Under the pieces are notes generated by a model, which worked only from the letters and a program-made list of their open reading frames with translations, had not been told where the DNA came from and ran no database searches. From DAOTVX01 sp034436015 (GTDB lineage: Bacteria > Chloroflexota > Anaerolineae > Anaerolineales > Villigracilaceae): DNA of 64,000 bases. The position numbers and the translations under genes were made by a program. The stretch covers positions 1-64,000 of the forward strand of contig DAOTWG010000010.1 of the NCBI GenBank assembly GCA_034436015.1, in the 5' to 3' direction. Within the stretch, counting starts at the first letter, position 1; the number at the start of each line of letters is the position of its first letter. Below are positions 17,402-25,487 of this stretch, piece by piece.

Positions 17402-17917
17402 TCACACATTGTCCACCACCGGTTGTTCTTCGGGCTTGACTTGCCAGACGCGCGTCGCGCGGTCGGTATAGAGCACGCCGTTGAGGTGGTCCACCTCGTG
17501 TTGGAAGATGCGTGCCAGCCAGCCTTTGGCCTTGATCCGCACGGGCTGACCGTGCCGGTTAAGTCCGCGCACGACGATTTGCAAGGCGCGTTCGACCTCC
17601 CCTTGCACGCCGGGGATAGAAAGACAACCCTCGACGCCAACCTGCGTTTCCGGCGAGGTGACCTTGATTTCCGGATTGACAACAACATAGAGACGCTTAG
17701 GCGAGTTTTCGTTTTCATCGTCTTCGGGGTACTCGACCACGATGACTCGTTCCAGAACGCCCACCTGCGGAGCCGCCAGGCCGACTCCTGGCGCGGCGCG
17801 CATGGTTTCGATCATATCGTCTATTAACATCTGTATCTCGGAGTCGAAGCGGTGAACCGCCCGCGCTTTGCGGCGCAGGAGAGGATTGGGCAATGTGATA
17901 AGGGGGCGAATAGGCAT
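17402..17917 (-). CDS. def: Peptide deformylase
   Basis: 171 residues from ATG 17917, where GGAAAG provides a ribosome site; the upstream in-frame extension belongs to the neighbouring gene. The metalloenzyme removes the formyl group from the N-terminal methionine of new proteins. All three motifs are intact: PGVGLAAPQVG, E-G-C-L-S-I-P with metal ligand C98, and FQHEVDHLNG with H140, catalytic E141 and H144. The N-terminal ITLPNPLLRRKA is typical of Chloroflexota homologues. It is nine bases upstream of recF and 25 bases downstream of the LOG-type gene. Confidence 0.96.
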   Translation of the reverse strand: MPIRPLITLPNPLLRRKARAVHRFDSEIQMLIDDMIETMRAAPGVGLAAPQVGVLERVIVVEYPEDDENENSPKRLYVVVNPEIKVTSPETQVGVEGCLSIPGVQGEVERALQIVVRGLNRHGQPVRIKAKGWLARIFQHEVDHLNGVLYTDRATRVWQVKPEEQPVVDNV

Positions 17918-17942
17918 AATGCTTTCCGGAAGTACTCTGGCG

Positions 17943-18479
17943 CTATCGGGGGATTGGAAGCATAGAAACAGCAGCGGAGACGGTAGGCGCGAAGCGCAAG
18001 AGACGCCGCTGTCGAGAGGGACAGTAGGCATCGAATTCGTCATGAAAGGTCTCCATGACTGTTTTCCAGCCCGATCCGACCAAGATAAAAGGCTTCTCGG
18101 CAATGGTCTGGACGATCATCAAATTCCAGAGCAAGACTACCTCGGCCAGGGTGCCTGGACCGCCGGGGAGAGCGATAGCCGCGTCGCATTCGGAGACAAG
18201 GGCTTGCATCCGTTCAAGCAGGGTTTTACAACGATATTCTTCTTTCACCCAACGGTTCGCGCCGACCGGCCGCCAGCGTTCGATTTCCTCACAAGTCACG
18301 CCAATGACGTGCCCGCCGACCTCGTGCGCTCCGCGCGATACGGCCTCCATGGCGCCCATGTAGCCGCCGGTGAGAACGGTACAGCCCGATTCTGCGAGCA
18401 GACGGCCAAGATACCGGGCAGCGTCGTAGTCGGCTTCGCCGGGGCGCGTCTGCGAACCGCCAAATACAGAGACGTTCAT
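17943..18479 (-). CDS. LOG-family (lysine-decarboxylase-like) nucleotide phosphoribohydrolase
   Basis: 178 residues from ATG 18479; a longer frame to 18581 is ruled out by the promoter lying inside it. It has a Rossmann-like fold with SVFGGSQTRPG at the start, TGGYMGAMEAVSRGA, and the LOG motif L-P-G-G-P-G-T-L-A-E. LOG proteins hydrolyse nucleoside 5'-monophosphates, including cytokinin riboside monophosphates, to base and ribose 5-phosphate; many bacterial members were mis-annotated as lysine decarboxylases. The physiological substrate here is unknown. It is the first gene of a six-gene operon (this gene, def, recF, RNA methyltransferase, DUF711, methyltransferase) and appears to be translated from a leaderless message. 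Confidence 0.83.
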   Translation of the reverse strand: MNVSVFGGSQTRPGEADYDAARYLGRLLAESGCTVLTGGYMGAMEAVSRGAHEVGGHVIGVTCEEIERWRPVGANRWVKEEYRCKTLLERMQALVSECDAAIALPGGPGTLAEVVLLWNLMIVQTIAEKPFILVGSGWKTVMETFHDEFDAYCPSRQRRLLRFAPTVSAAVSMLPIPR

Positions 18480-18488
18480 GGCGGCTTG

Positions 18489-18518
18489 AGTATACCTGTT
18501 TTGGGCTTCCTTTGTCAA
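18489..18518 (-). promoter_or_regulatory. Strong sigma70-type promoter of the LOG-def-recF operon
   Basis: A perfect -35 TTGACA (18518-18513) and -10 TATACT (18494-18489) are separated by 18 bases on the minus strand. Only nine bases separate the -10 box from ATG 18479. Transcription should therefore begin at or within two or three bases of the start codon, giving a leaderless mRNA. Confidence 0.75.
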
Positions 18519-18561
18519 TTTGCAATAACCAGGGCGATTCATCACAATCCGGGGATCCTCC

Positions 18562-19620
18562 TTAGCCCTCTTTACCGGCAAGAGACTTGTTTAGGCGCAA
18601 TGTAACAGTTGTGCCAGCCGCTGCGATTGAAAAATCGCCAAAATCGCTCACTTTTTGCTCATTCAAGGTACTGTAGAGTTCACGTGAAGCCGTCTCCTTG
18701 AGAACATAGATGGGGATTAGGTAAATGAGTATGCATAGATTGCGAAAAGCGGAATAGGAAGGGCGAGCATGGAGAAGCTCGATGGCAACGCGGTGCGCAG
18801 CAAAGCGCAAAAAGGAAGAGGGGTGTAGCAACGTATATTACAGCGAATGTAGTCAGGAAATTGCTTGACACGGAGATGTGGTCGGAAGGCATAGGCGATC
18901 TTGCAGCATCATATCCCCAGATCATGATTCCCTGTGCAGGCATGGCTGCATGTCCCTCGACGCTGACTGATTGCCCTAGGCCTGGGAGAAGAGGAACGAA
19001 AAGTAAAGGTAGGACGAGGACGGAAATCGTGTTGAGTGTAGTGGTCGGCGCCTGGGTCAAGAAGAGCCAGAAGAATAAGGCGACGGGGACGAAGAGCCAC
19101 CCATGAGGGCGAAGGGAAATGCATAAGGCTCTGGGAACGTAGGCAAGAATGGCGCGAACGAATGAGGGCATCTCGCTTGGGAGTAGATGGCATGCGTTGC
19201 AAAGATGACCGAAGAAATGCGCAAAGAGTCGATCAGAACGTAGGTGTGCCACCGGATAAATTCGGGATTGAGGAGGAAGAGCGCCGCCCCTAGCAATCCG
19301 CTAGAGGGCGAGTCTAGGGAAGTCCCTAGGCGATAGAGGGAACGTGCGGCAAGTGTAGCGGTAAGGAGCTGAATGGCGATAAGAGCGTTAAGGCCGAAGG
19401 GCGTAAGTTGCGCGAGGGCGACCACGGCGATGTAGCCCGGGTAGGACCTCTGTTTACCAACAAGGGGTAGCCCCTGAATGAGACGTTGTGCGCCTTCTGT
19501 GTATCGAGGGGTATCGCTGCCGCTTCTGATTCCTCTGAGAAGATAGATACACAGGATGATGAAGGCGATCAAGAGCAAAATTGCTACTTTGCGAGGAGAA
19601 TAAAGGTTGGTGGACGACAG
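18562..19620 (-). pseudogene. Decayed membrane glycosyltransferase (GT39/PMT-like), two frameshifts
   Basis: Three consecutive minus-strand frames make one protein. The first (from about 19620 to 19230) reads as a polytopic membrane protein with GSDTPRYTEGAQRL, GYIAVVALAQLTPFG and a loop ending RWHTYVLIDSL. The second (about 19230-18830) continues with LRPHGWLFVPVALFFWLF and G-I-M-I-W-G-Y-D-A-A. The third (about 18830-18562) ends with ELLHARPSYSAFRNLCIL, a typical C-terminal segment of dolichyl-phosphate-mannose-type transferases. A good GAGGAGG ribosome site at the 5' end faces CTG rather than a normal start. I read this as a broken undecaprenyl-phosphate-sugar-dependent transferase. Assembly indels are the main alternative. 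Confidence 0.7.
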
Positions 19621-19763
19621 GATACCTCCTCGTTATCGGCTCCTGAAAGATTATTGCCCCCCAAAATGGCTAGCACGCAACGGCAAGTGTGCGACAAGGC
19701 ACCTCGCTCCCTCCACCTTTGCCCAGTGGAATCGTCACAGCCCTTGTCTTGTAATGAGGGCAA

Positions 19764-20280
19764 CTACTGGGCATTCTCTGCGGTAAACTCGCCAACCGTT
19801 TCCCCATTGACTACTACGGTATAGCGTCCGGACGGATAGTCTCCGAACGGCATTTGAACATCGAACGGCGTTAGTACTTGGCGCATACTCTATTGACCTC
19901 ATAGCATGAATAGACTTTAACCCGAATAACATTTTGTGCATCCGGCTGCTCTACCGCGACCTGCAAGGTATGACAGGGAGTAGGAAGATACCCCTGCAAA
20001 GCCAAGACAATCTGCGGCGGGTGACTTTCCTTGACGAGCACTTGCGCCGATTCTAAGTAGACAACGTCTCGTTGCCTGTCATCCTCTGGTTGGGTGCAAG
20101 TTTAGTGGGAGGCATCCATGGCGAGGCGCTTGGCGATAGATCCGTAGCCAGAACAGGAGGGGAAACAACAGCTGTATTTTCCGGTGTGCGAGATGGCGTC
20201 GGCGACGACGGTCTTGCAGCATGGAAACAGCCCGTTAAAGAAAGCGCCAGGGCGATTGTAGGTCCGAACCAATGGCGCAC
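19764..20280 (-). pseudogene. Decayed lipoprotein with conserved C-terminal domain, two frameshifts
   Basis: GTG 20280, with GAGG upstream, opens a lipoprotein signal peptide (IALALSLTGC, Cys18) and a Pro/Ser/Thr linker, then stops at 20053. A -1 shift near 20085 continues directly as DVVYLESAQVLVKESHPPQI and LQGYLPTPCHTLQVAVE, which stops near 19888. A further -1 shift there continues as LTPFDVQMPFGDYPSGRYTV, ending V-N-G-E-T-V-G-E-F before the stop at 19764. The joined product resembles a Chloroflexota lipoprotein family of unknown function with paired beta-strand repeats; that match is from memory of the pattern. It lies nine bases after rtcB on the same strand. Confidence 0.65.
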
Positions 20281-20288
20281 AGTTGCCT

Positions 20289-21740
20289 CTACCCTTTGAT
20301 CACCGCTGCGGGTCGCAAGCGCGCAACCTTGCGGGCAATGCCGGCCTGACTAACGGTTTCGACCACCATGTCCACGTCTTTATAGGCCTGAGGCGCTTCC
20401 TCTGCTAGACCCGGCATGGAACCTGCACGGACTTTGATGCCGCTTCGTTCTAGTTCCTGACGGAGACTCTCGCCGCGTACTTCCTTCTTTGCTTTGGCGC
20501 GACTCATTACTCGTCCTGCGCCATGGCAAGTCGAGCCCCAGGAACGTTCCATGCTTCGCTCTGTTCCGATCAGCACCCAGGAAGCCGTGCCCATACTGCC
20601 TGGCACCAACACCGGCTGCCCGATCTTCTGATACTCTGGTGGAAGGCCGGGCGCGCCTGGTCCGAACGCGCGCGTGGCGCCTTTGCGATGTACGCAGACC
20701 CGCATCGAACGGCCCTCGACCGTGTGCGTCTCTATTTTGCCCATGTTGTGGGCAATGTCGTACACCTGAATCAACTGCCAGCCGCGTTGGAAGTGAGGGG
20801 AGAATGTCTCCTCGAACGCGCGCCGCGCCGAGTGCGCCAGCAATTGGCGATTGGCAAAGGCAAAATTCGCCGCCGCGCGCATGGCACCCAGGTACGCCTG
20901 TCCCTCCGGCGAGTCCAGTGGCGCGCAAACCAGTTCCCGATCCGGCAACTCAATGCCATAACGGCGCACGGCGCTCTGAAATTCCTGGACGTAATCGCTG
21001 CAAATCTGATGACCTAGCCCACGCGAACCGCAGTGAATCTGCACTGCTAGACATCCCTCATGGAGCCCCATGACTTCAGCCGCCTGCGAATCGAAGACAT
21101 GCTCGATGACATCTACTTCAATGAAGTGATTTCCGGCTCCCAGGGAACCGATCTGTTCTCGGCCACGTTGTTTGGCGCGCTCGCTGACATGGGACGGTTC
21201 GGCGCCCTCCATCATGCCGAACTCTTCCGTTCGTTGCAGATCGGTCTCGCTGGCGAAGCCGTTTTTCAACGCCCAGTGCGCCCCTTGACGCAGGATGTGA
21301 TCCAGCTCGGTCACATTGACCCGCACTACGCCCTCGCTGCCCACGCCGCTTGGACAGTAACGGTTCAGCAAGGTGGCTAATGTGTCCAAATGCGGCAACG
21401 CCGCCTCATACTCGATTTCTGAAGCCAGCAGGCGAATCCCACAATTGATGTCATAGCCGATAGCGCCCGGGGAAATCACCCCGTGAGGATATGCGGTCGC
21501 GGCCACGCCACCGATCGGAAAGCCGTAGCCCTGATGCATGTCCGGCATGACGACCACCGCGCCGACCAGTCCCGGCAAGGTTGCCGCGTTAATCGCCTGT
21601 TCCAACGACAAGTCATCGCTGACCTGTTCAAGAAGTTGGCGTGTGGCAAAGATGCGCACTGGCGCGCGCATATCCCGGCGATAAGAACGCGGAATTTCCC
21701 ATTCGTAATCGCTAATCTTGACCAAATCTTGGAGCCTCAT
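20289..21740 (-). CDS. rtcB: RNA-splicing ligase RtcB
   Basis: 483 residues. RtcB joins RNA ends carrying 2',3'-cyclic phosphate or 3'-phosphate to 5'-OH ends, using GTP and manganese, for tRNA splicing or RNA repair. Metal-binding and catalytic blocks are intact: MPDMHQGYGFPIGG, IGYDINCGIRLL, SLGAGNHFIEV, VQIHCGSRGLGHQ, YDIAHNMGKIETH and the C-terminal CHGAGRVMSRAKA, which contains the histidine that is guanylylated. ATG 21740 is preceded by GGAGG. It follows archease by 33 bases, the classical partner pair, and is the last intact gene of the operon that begins at 25275. Confidence 0.96.
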   Translation of the reverse strand: MRLQDLVKISDYEWEIPRSYRRDMRAPVRIFATRQLLEQVSDDLSLEQAINAATLPGLVGAVVVMPDMHQGYGFPIGGVAATAYPHGVISPGAIGYDINCGIRLLASEIEYEAALPHLDTLATLLNRYCPSGVGSEGVVRVNVTELDHILRQGAHWALKNGFASETDLQRTEEFGMMEGAEPSHVSERAKQRGREQIGSLGAGNHFIEVDVIEHVFDSQAAEVMGLHEGCLAVQIHCGSRGLGHQICSDYVQEFQSAVRRYGIELPDRELVCAPLDSPEGQAYLGAMRAAANFAFANRQLLAHSARRAFEETFSPHFQRGWQLIQVYDIAHNMGKIETHTVEGRSMRVCVHRKGATRAFGPGAPGLPPEYQKIGQPVLVPGSMGTASWVLIGTERSMERSWGSTCHGAGRVMSRAKAKKEVRGESLRQELERSGIKVRAGSMPGLAEEAPQAYKDVDMVVETVSQAGIARKVARLRPAAVIKG

Positions 21741-21773
21741 AGTCTGCCTCCAATTCTCTCAAAGAGCACAGCA

Positions 21774-22205
21774 TTATACATCGAACACGATTTCGGTTTC
21801 GAATCCTTGCGGTGTGGAGCGGATCGCTAAATTGTGGAACGTGACCGCCTTGATTGCCTTGGACAAGGAACGCAGAGGCGCCCCGTGCAACTTGGCTTGC
21901 AGGGTATAACCTTGGGGTGTCTGGGTAATCTTCGGAACTACCTCCGGAAAGGCCCAATGTTCCTGTTCACCGAAGTACAACAATTCCGAGAGGAGCGCCA
22001 CCAGCAATGTTTCGGCATCGGGAGCGGAAAGGACAATCTCGCGTTCCATCACGGCCTCGCCGGCGAGCATGACGCCAGCCAGCGCATACATGCCGGCTAC
22101 TGCTTGTTGGAACAAGGAGGACAAATCAGGCGCCCAGACTTGTAGCGCCCAATCGGCTGTATGGGGAACTTCTTTGTAACCGGCTGGTGGGCGAGCACAT
22201 CCCAT
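21774..22205 (-). CDS. Archease (RtcB activator)
   Basis: 143 residues. Archease is a small metal-binding protein that speeds RtcB guanylylation and allows multiple turnovers. The family hallmarks are V-P-H-T-A-D-W-A near the N-terminus (H15, D18) and the terminal acidic motif I-V-F-D-V (D142), with conserved LLVALLSELLY in the centre. The region A-I-K-A-V-T-F-H-N-L matches the usual K-A-V-T-x-H block. Its position immediately before rtcB supports the assignment. It is about 34 bases downstream of the shorter of two DUF970 genes. Confidence 0.93.
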   Translation of the reverse strand: MGCARPPAGYKEVPHTADWALQVWAPDLSSLFQQAVAGMYALAGVMLAGEAVMEREIVLSAPDAETLLVALLSELLYFGEQEHWAFPEVVPKITQTPQGYTLQAKLHGAPLRSLSKAIKAVTFHNLAIRSTPQGFETEIVFDV

Positions 22206-22239
22206 GGGATTCCTGCACTAGCGACATCCACGTGTGCGT

Positions 22240-22503
22240 CTACAGATGGATGAACTGTTCGACCGGCACAACGAACACTGCGCCGCGCTTTTGCCCCTCT
22301 CCGGCCGGGGCGCAACGGGCGCGCAGGATTTGCAGGGTCTCCTCCACGCGCGATGGTTCGACGCCTATGAGCAAGGTAGCCATACCGCGTCGCAAAAGGC
22401 CGCCTGTAGAGGCCACGCGCGTCACGCGCAGATCGGCGGCAGTCAGAGCCTGAGTTACACCTTCGGAGTCGGAATCGCGTACAATGGCGATGACGAGTTT
22501 CAT
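22240..22503 (-). CDS. PstA/DarA-like PII-type protein (DUF970), short form
   Basis: 87 residues, the shorter of two adjacent paralogues. The pattern K-L-V-I-A-I-V-R-D, then VTRVASTGGLLRRGMATLLI and G-V-E at the third strand, matches DUF970. In Firmicutes that family (PstA/DarA) is a trimeric PII-like receptor of cyclic di-AMP. This copy lacks most of the large loop between strands found in the longer neighbour. Ligand binding in this lineage is inferred only, and no diadenylate cyclase gene is in the window. It lies in an operon with archease and rtcB. Confidence 0.8.
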   Translation of the reverse strand: MKLVIAIVRDSDSEGVTQALTAADLRVTRVASTGGLLRRGMATLLIGVEPSRVEETLQILRARCAPAGEGQKRGAVFVVPVEQFIHL

Positions 22504-22521
22504 GTTTGCCCTCCTCCCGAA

Positions 22522-22860
22522 TCAAAGTTCTTCGTAATGCTCTACCGGCAGAGCAAAGATGGTCGCGCCGCCCACAGTGACCGGCACCGGCGCCGGCATC
22601 GGCAACGGGGCGCCCTCCACCGGCACGGCAAGGTATTCAATGCGTTGACGACAGGTCTTGCATAGGGTCGCGACTACTTGTTCCTCCGTCCCCGTCGGCA
22701 AGCCGACCAACAGGGTGGCGTTGCGGCGTCCCAAGAAGCCGCCAGTGCTGGCCAGGTGGATAATCGGCAAGTCATATACGCCCAACGCGCGCGTAGCTAC
22801 GTCCACATCTTGTTCTTGAACAACGATCACCATCAACCGTTGAATTGGTGGAGTTTTCAT
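22522..22860 (-). CDS. PstA/DarA-like PII-type protein (DUF970), long form
   Basis: 112 residues, paralogous to the next gene 18 bases downstream. It has R-L-M-V-I-V-V-Q-E, LPIIHLASTGGFLGRRNATL, L-V-G-L and the C-terminal ALPVEHYEEL, as in PstA/DarA cyclic di-AMP receptors. An inserted stretch before the last strand is very rich in Pro and Val (PLPMPAPVPVTVGG), unlike typical members, and probably forms an exposed loop. A cysteine pair (C-K-T-C) follows the second helix. Function is inferred from family. The gene follows the glycosidase-like gene by 18 bases. Confidence 0.82.
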   Translation of the reverse strand: MKTPPIQRLMVIVVQEQDVDVATRALGVYDLPIIHLASTGGFLGRRNATLLVGLPTGTEEQVVATLCKTCRQRIEYLAVPVEGAPLPMPAPVPVTVGGATIFALPVEHYEEL

Positions 22861-22878
22861 TAACAGTCTCCTTCTCGC

Positions 22879-25275
22879 TCAACGTTCCACCGAAACGACC
22901 ATGTCGGTGGGGTCTTGTAGCGTCACGCTTTGACCGTTGACAAAAAGGATCGTCGTTTCATCCCGGCAGCGCGTCACGCGCGTGCCCTTATATTGTACAA
23001 CAACCGGCCACGGAAATGGATTCTTTCCTCGCAGGACGACGCGAAGCGGATGGATAAATTGCACGCCCAGCGTTTCCAGGAACAGTCCTACAGGCGCCAG
23101 CCCGCCCAGATGACCGCGTTCGCCCAGGCCATCTCCCGATTCCGCGTGGTAGGCTTGAAAGAAGGAATGTCGCTTTTGGAGATTCCGGATGACGGCGGCC
23201 ATTACCCGTTCCAGCAAAAGCGCCGTTTCCTCGCGCCAACCGTAGGAAAGCAATCCTTCGCCAATCAGGTGTATCCAGGGAAGATAACACCCGTAGTTGG
23301 CTATCTCCTCGAGCCAATCGGATGCTGTTTTTCTGGCGCGGCGCGACGTGGAGATCAGCACCGGAATCCCAAAGGGACGTCCGAATCGCCTTGGCGCGAG
23401 GAGAGTCCGGTTGACCAGCGCGCGCGCCCGGCTAGAGTCGGGAATTTCTGCCCAGAGTGGCAAAAGCAAAGTGCAGTCCTCGCGCGCGCAATCCATGACC
23501 GCTACACTCCAGGAATCTCGTTTCGTCAGTCCCCTAATCTCTACGTTATGCAAGGACGTGAATAAGTCGCGCGTTGTCGCGACGGCGCAACCGGGATTCC
23601 ATTGAAAATCTGGTCGTCGGAGATATTCCCTTCGAATCCTGCGCCCCTCGCGACCGTATAGGATAATTTCCGGCTGACGTGCTCCTGTCCCATCCAATTG
23701 CAGCCTGACCAGCAGCCGAGCAGCGGTCTCGAACGTCCTTTGCCCCTCCCATATCCTGTCTCCTTTGCCATGGAGCAGACGTATCCCACCTGGCGAGAAG
23801 TGCGAAGCGAAATCGCGCCGGCGATAGCAAGCAGAGGCTGCATTCCAACAGGCTTCCACGTTTGCGCGCATGGCCTCGGCAAGCCGCTCTATGGTTTCTC
23901 GTTCCACAGGACGCTCTAACAAATCCGCAATCCGCGCCAGTATCCGTCCTTCGCGGTAAAGTAAGGCTCCGAGGGCCGGATCCTCTACAGCAGAGATAGG
24001 CACACTGCCATCCCGCCAAACGGAATACACCGGATGTTCCTCAGGGCCATGTTGCCCAGGATTCTGCCATTCCGGGAAACCGTCTGCATCGCGATCGTAT
24101 GCTGAGGAAAACCATATCCGATAAAAGGCGGCCAATTTCGGAAAGGCGGATTCCAGAAATTCCTTGTCCTTACGCCGGCGATAGACGTTCCAGGCCAGCG
24201 AGGCAAGCAAAGGGGCTGCCAACCATTGTCCGCGCTGACCCGCCAGCCCAGGACGACAATCCACAAAACCATCTTCCCGCTGTACGGCGAGAAAGTTCTC
24301 AAGCAAGCCGTAGGCAATCTGCGGCGCTCCAGGGAGAAGGCTGGCCAGGTAATATGCCTCTAGCGGAGATTGGCCGCGCCAAGAGGATGGTTGGTCCTTC
24401 CCATCTGCGCGAAGTGAGTAGCCGTGTTCTGGCCTACGCGTCAAGACGAAAGACGGAAACGGCAAATGGGTCGTTGCGCTCAACAACAAACGCAAGGCTT
24501 CTTTCTGGCTCAATGCCAGGGCCGCGTCCCAGTCTGGGTCGCCGCTTTCGATCGCCACCGTTTGCGAGGCATGGAGCAATTCAATTTGCGCGCGCTCTGC
24601 CTCCCAGGGGCGGGCTGCCGTGCGCCGCGCCGATTCGAACGCGGCGTCGGCATTGTCCAGTGCCGCCAGCGACCAGGTAAGCGTACGCGGCGCGTTTGGA
24701 TCCAGCAACAGATCCAGCGCAAGAGCAGGATATGGACCGACTCCGGGGCGTGGTCCGCCCGTCAGGAATAGCACAAGCGAGAGCCCGCCGCTGGAACCGA
24801 TGAGGACGTCGACCAATTGCCGAGAAGTCGGCGCCATGATGCTGCCTTCCAGAGGAACAAGCAAAGCACATTGCTCCAACGTCACGGCTAACGGGGAATC
24901 CGCGCGGTTGACCAATGTCCACCGCCCTGCTACCACTTGAGGGGAAGGTTTCCAGTATTCTGCCGTTATTTCCAGAGTTTCCACCGGCGAGAACGTCAGA
25001 TGCAGAAAGTTCGGATAGAATGCGCGCAAGCGCGGTGGCGTTGCGAAATCGGAGGGCGCGCACAGCGCTTGTTTACCAACCAAGAAGCGTGGAAACACGC
25101 GCATCGAGCGGGCGCGCAGGCCGAATGTCGTATACAACGCCAGCGCAGGGGGCTCGCCATCGCCCATTTCCAGTTCCCATGTCTGGTCATCTTGGATATT
25201 CGTCTCCTCCAGACGGAAATCGGCGGAAATCGCGAGCGCGAGCGGATCGGTAGGGCCAAGGTTCCAATCGCGCAT
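22879..25275 (-). CDS. Large (alpha/alpha)6-barrel glycosidase-like protein (GH63/MGH1-like)
   Basis: 798 residues, without signal peptide, so probably cytoplasmic. The first third is a beta-sandwich-like region. From about residue 250 an (alpha/alpha)6 toroid of glucosidase type follows: GQSPLEAYYLASLLPGA, REDGFVDCRPGL, a long acidic helix turn YDRDADGFPEWQ, and the segment VYSVWRDGSVPISAVEDPAL. The end G-G-L-A-P-V-G-L-F-L-E-T-L-G-V is typical of this superfamily (GH63, mannosylglycerate hydrolase, trehalase-like). I cannot name the substrate; trimming of alpha-glucosides or compatible-solute glycosides is plausible. It opens the operon that continues with two DUF970 genes, archease and rtcB, and has a leaderless-type promoter. 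Confidence 0.75.
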   Translation of the reverse strand: MRDWNLGPTDPLALAISADFRLEETNIQDDQTWELEMGDGEPPALALYTTFGLRARSMRVFPRFLVGKQALCAPSDFATPPRLRAFYPNFLHLTFSPVETLEITAEYWKPSPQVVAGRWTLVNRADSPLAVTLEQCALLVPLEGSIMAPTSRQLVDVLIGSSGGLSLVLFLTGGPRPGVGPYPALALDLLLDPNAPRTLTWSLAALDNADAAFESARRTAARPWEAERAQIELLHASQTVAIESGDPDWDAALALSQKEALRLLLSATTHLPFPSFVLTRRPEHGYSLRADGKDQPSSWRGQSPLEAYYLASLLPGAPQIAYGLLENFLAVQREDGFVDCRPGLAGQRGQWLAAPLLASLAWNVYRRRKDKEFLESAFPKLAAFYRIWFSSAYDRDADGFPEWQNPGQHGPEEHPVYSVWRDGSVPISAVEDPALGALLYREGRILARIADLLERPVERETIERLAEAMRANVEACWNAASACYRRRDFASHFSPGGIRLLHGKGDRIWEGQRTFETAARLLVRLQLDGTGARQPEIILYGREGRRIRREYLRRPDFQWNPGCAVATTRDLFTSLHNVEIRGLTKRDSWSVAVMDCAREDCTLLLPLWAEIPDSSRARALVNRTLLAPRRFGRPFGIPVLISTSRRARKTASDWLEEIANYGCYLPWIHLIGEGLLSYGWREETALLLERVMAAVIRNLQKRHSFFQAYHAESGDGLGERGHLGGLAPVGLFLETLGVQFIHPLRVVLRGKNPFPWPVVVQYKGTRVTRCRDETTILFVNGQSVTLQDPTDMVVSVER

Positions 25276-25282
25276 GCCTTAG

Positions 25283-25311
25283 AGTATACGACCTTTCTCT
25301 GCGCAGGTCAA
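25283..25311 (-). promoter_or_regulatory. Leaderless-type promoter of the glycosidase-DUF970-rtcB operon
   Basis: On the minus strand TTGACC (25311-25306) and TATACT (25288-25283) have an ideal 17-base spacer. The ATG of the glycosidase-like gene (25275) lies just seven bases after the -10 box. Transcription should thus start at the start codon. No Shine-Dalgarno sequence is present. Confidence 0.75.
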
Positions 25312-25487
25312 AAAGGACACCATCGTATGCACGCAAGATTGTCGGTGGGATGGCTCCTCGCACGACTCTTTAGGAGTTGTGCCGGGGCGTTGGGCATTCC
25401 ATAATCCAACCTATCCTTCCGCAAAGTCGTTTATAATTACTCCGCCCTTATGCCCTCTACGATAGATTGTGCTTCTGCGTTTCTACT

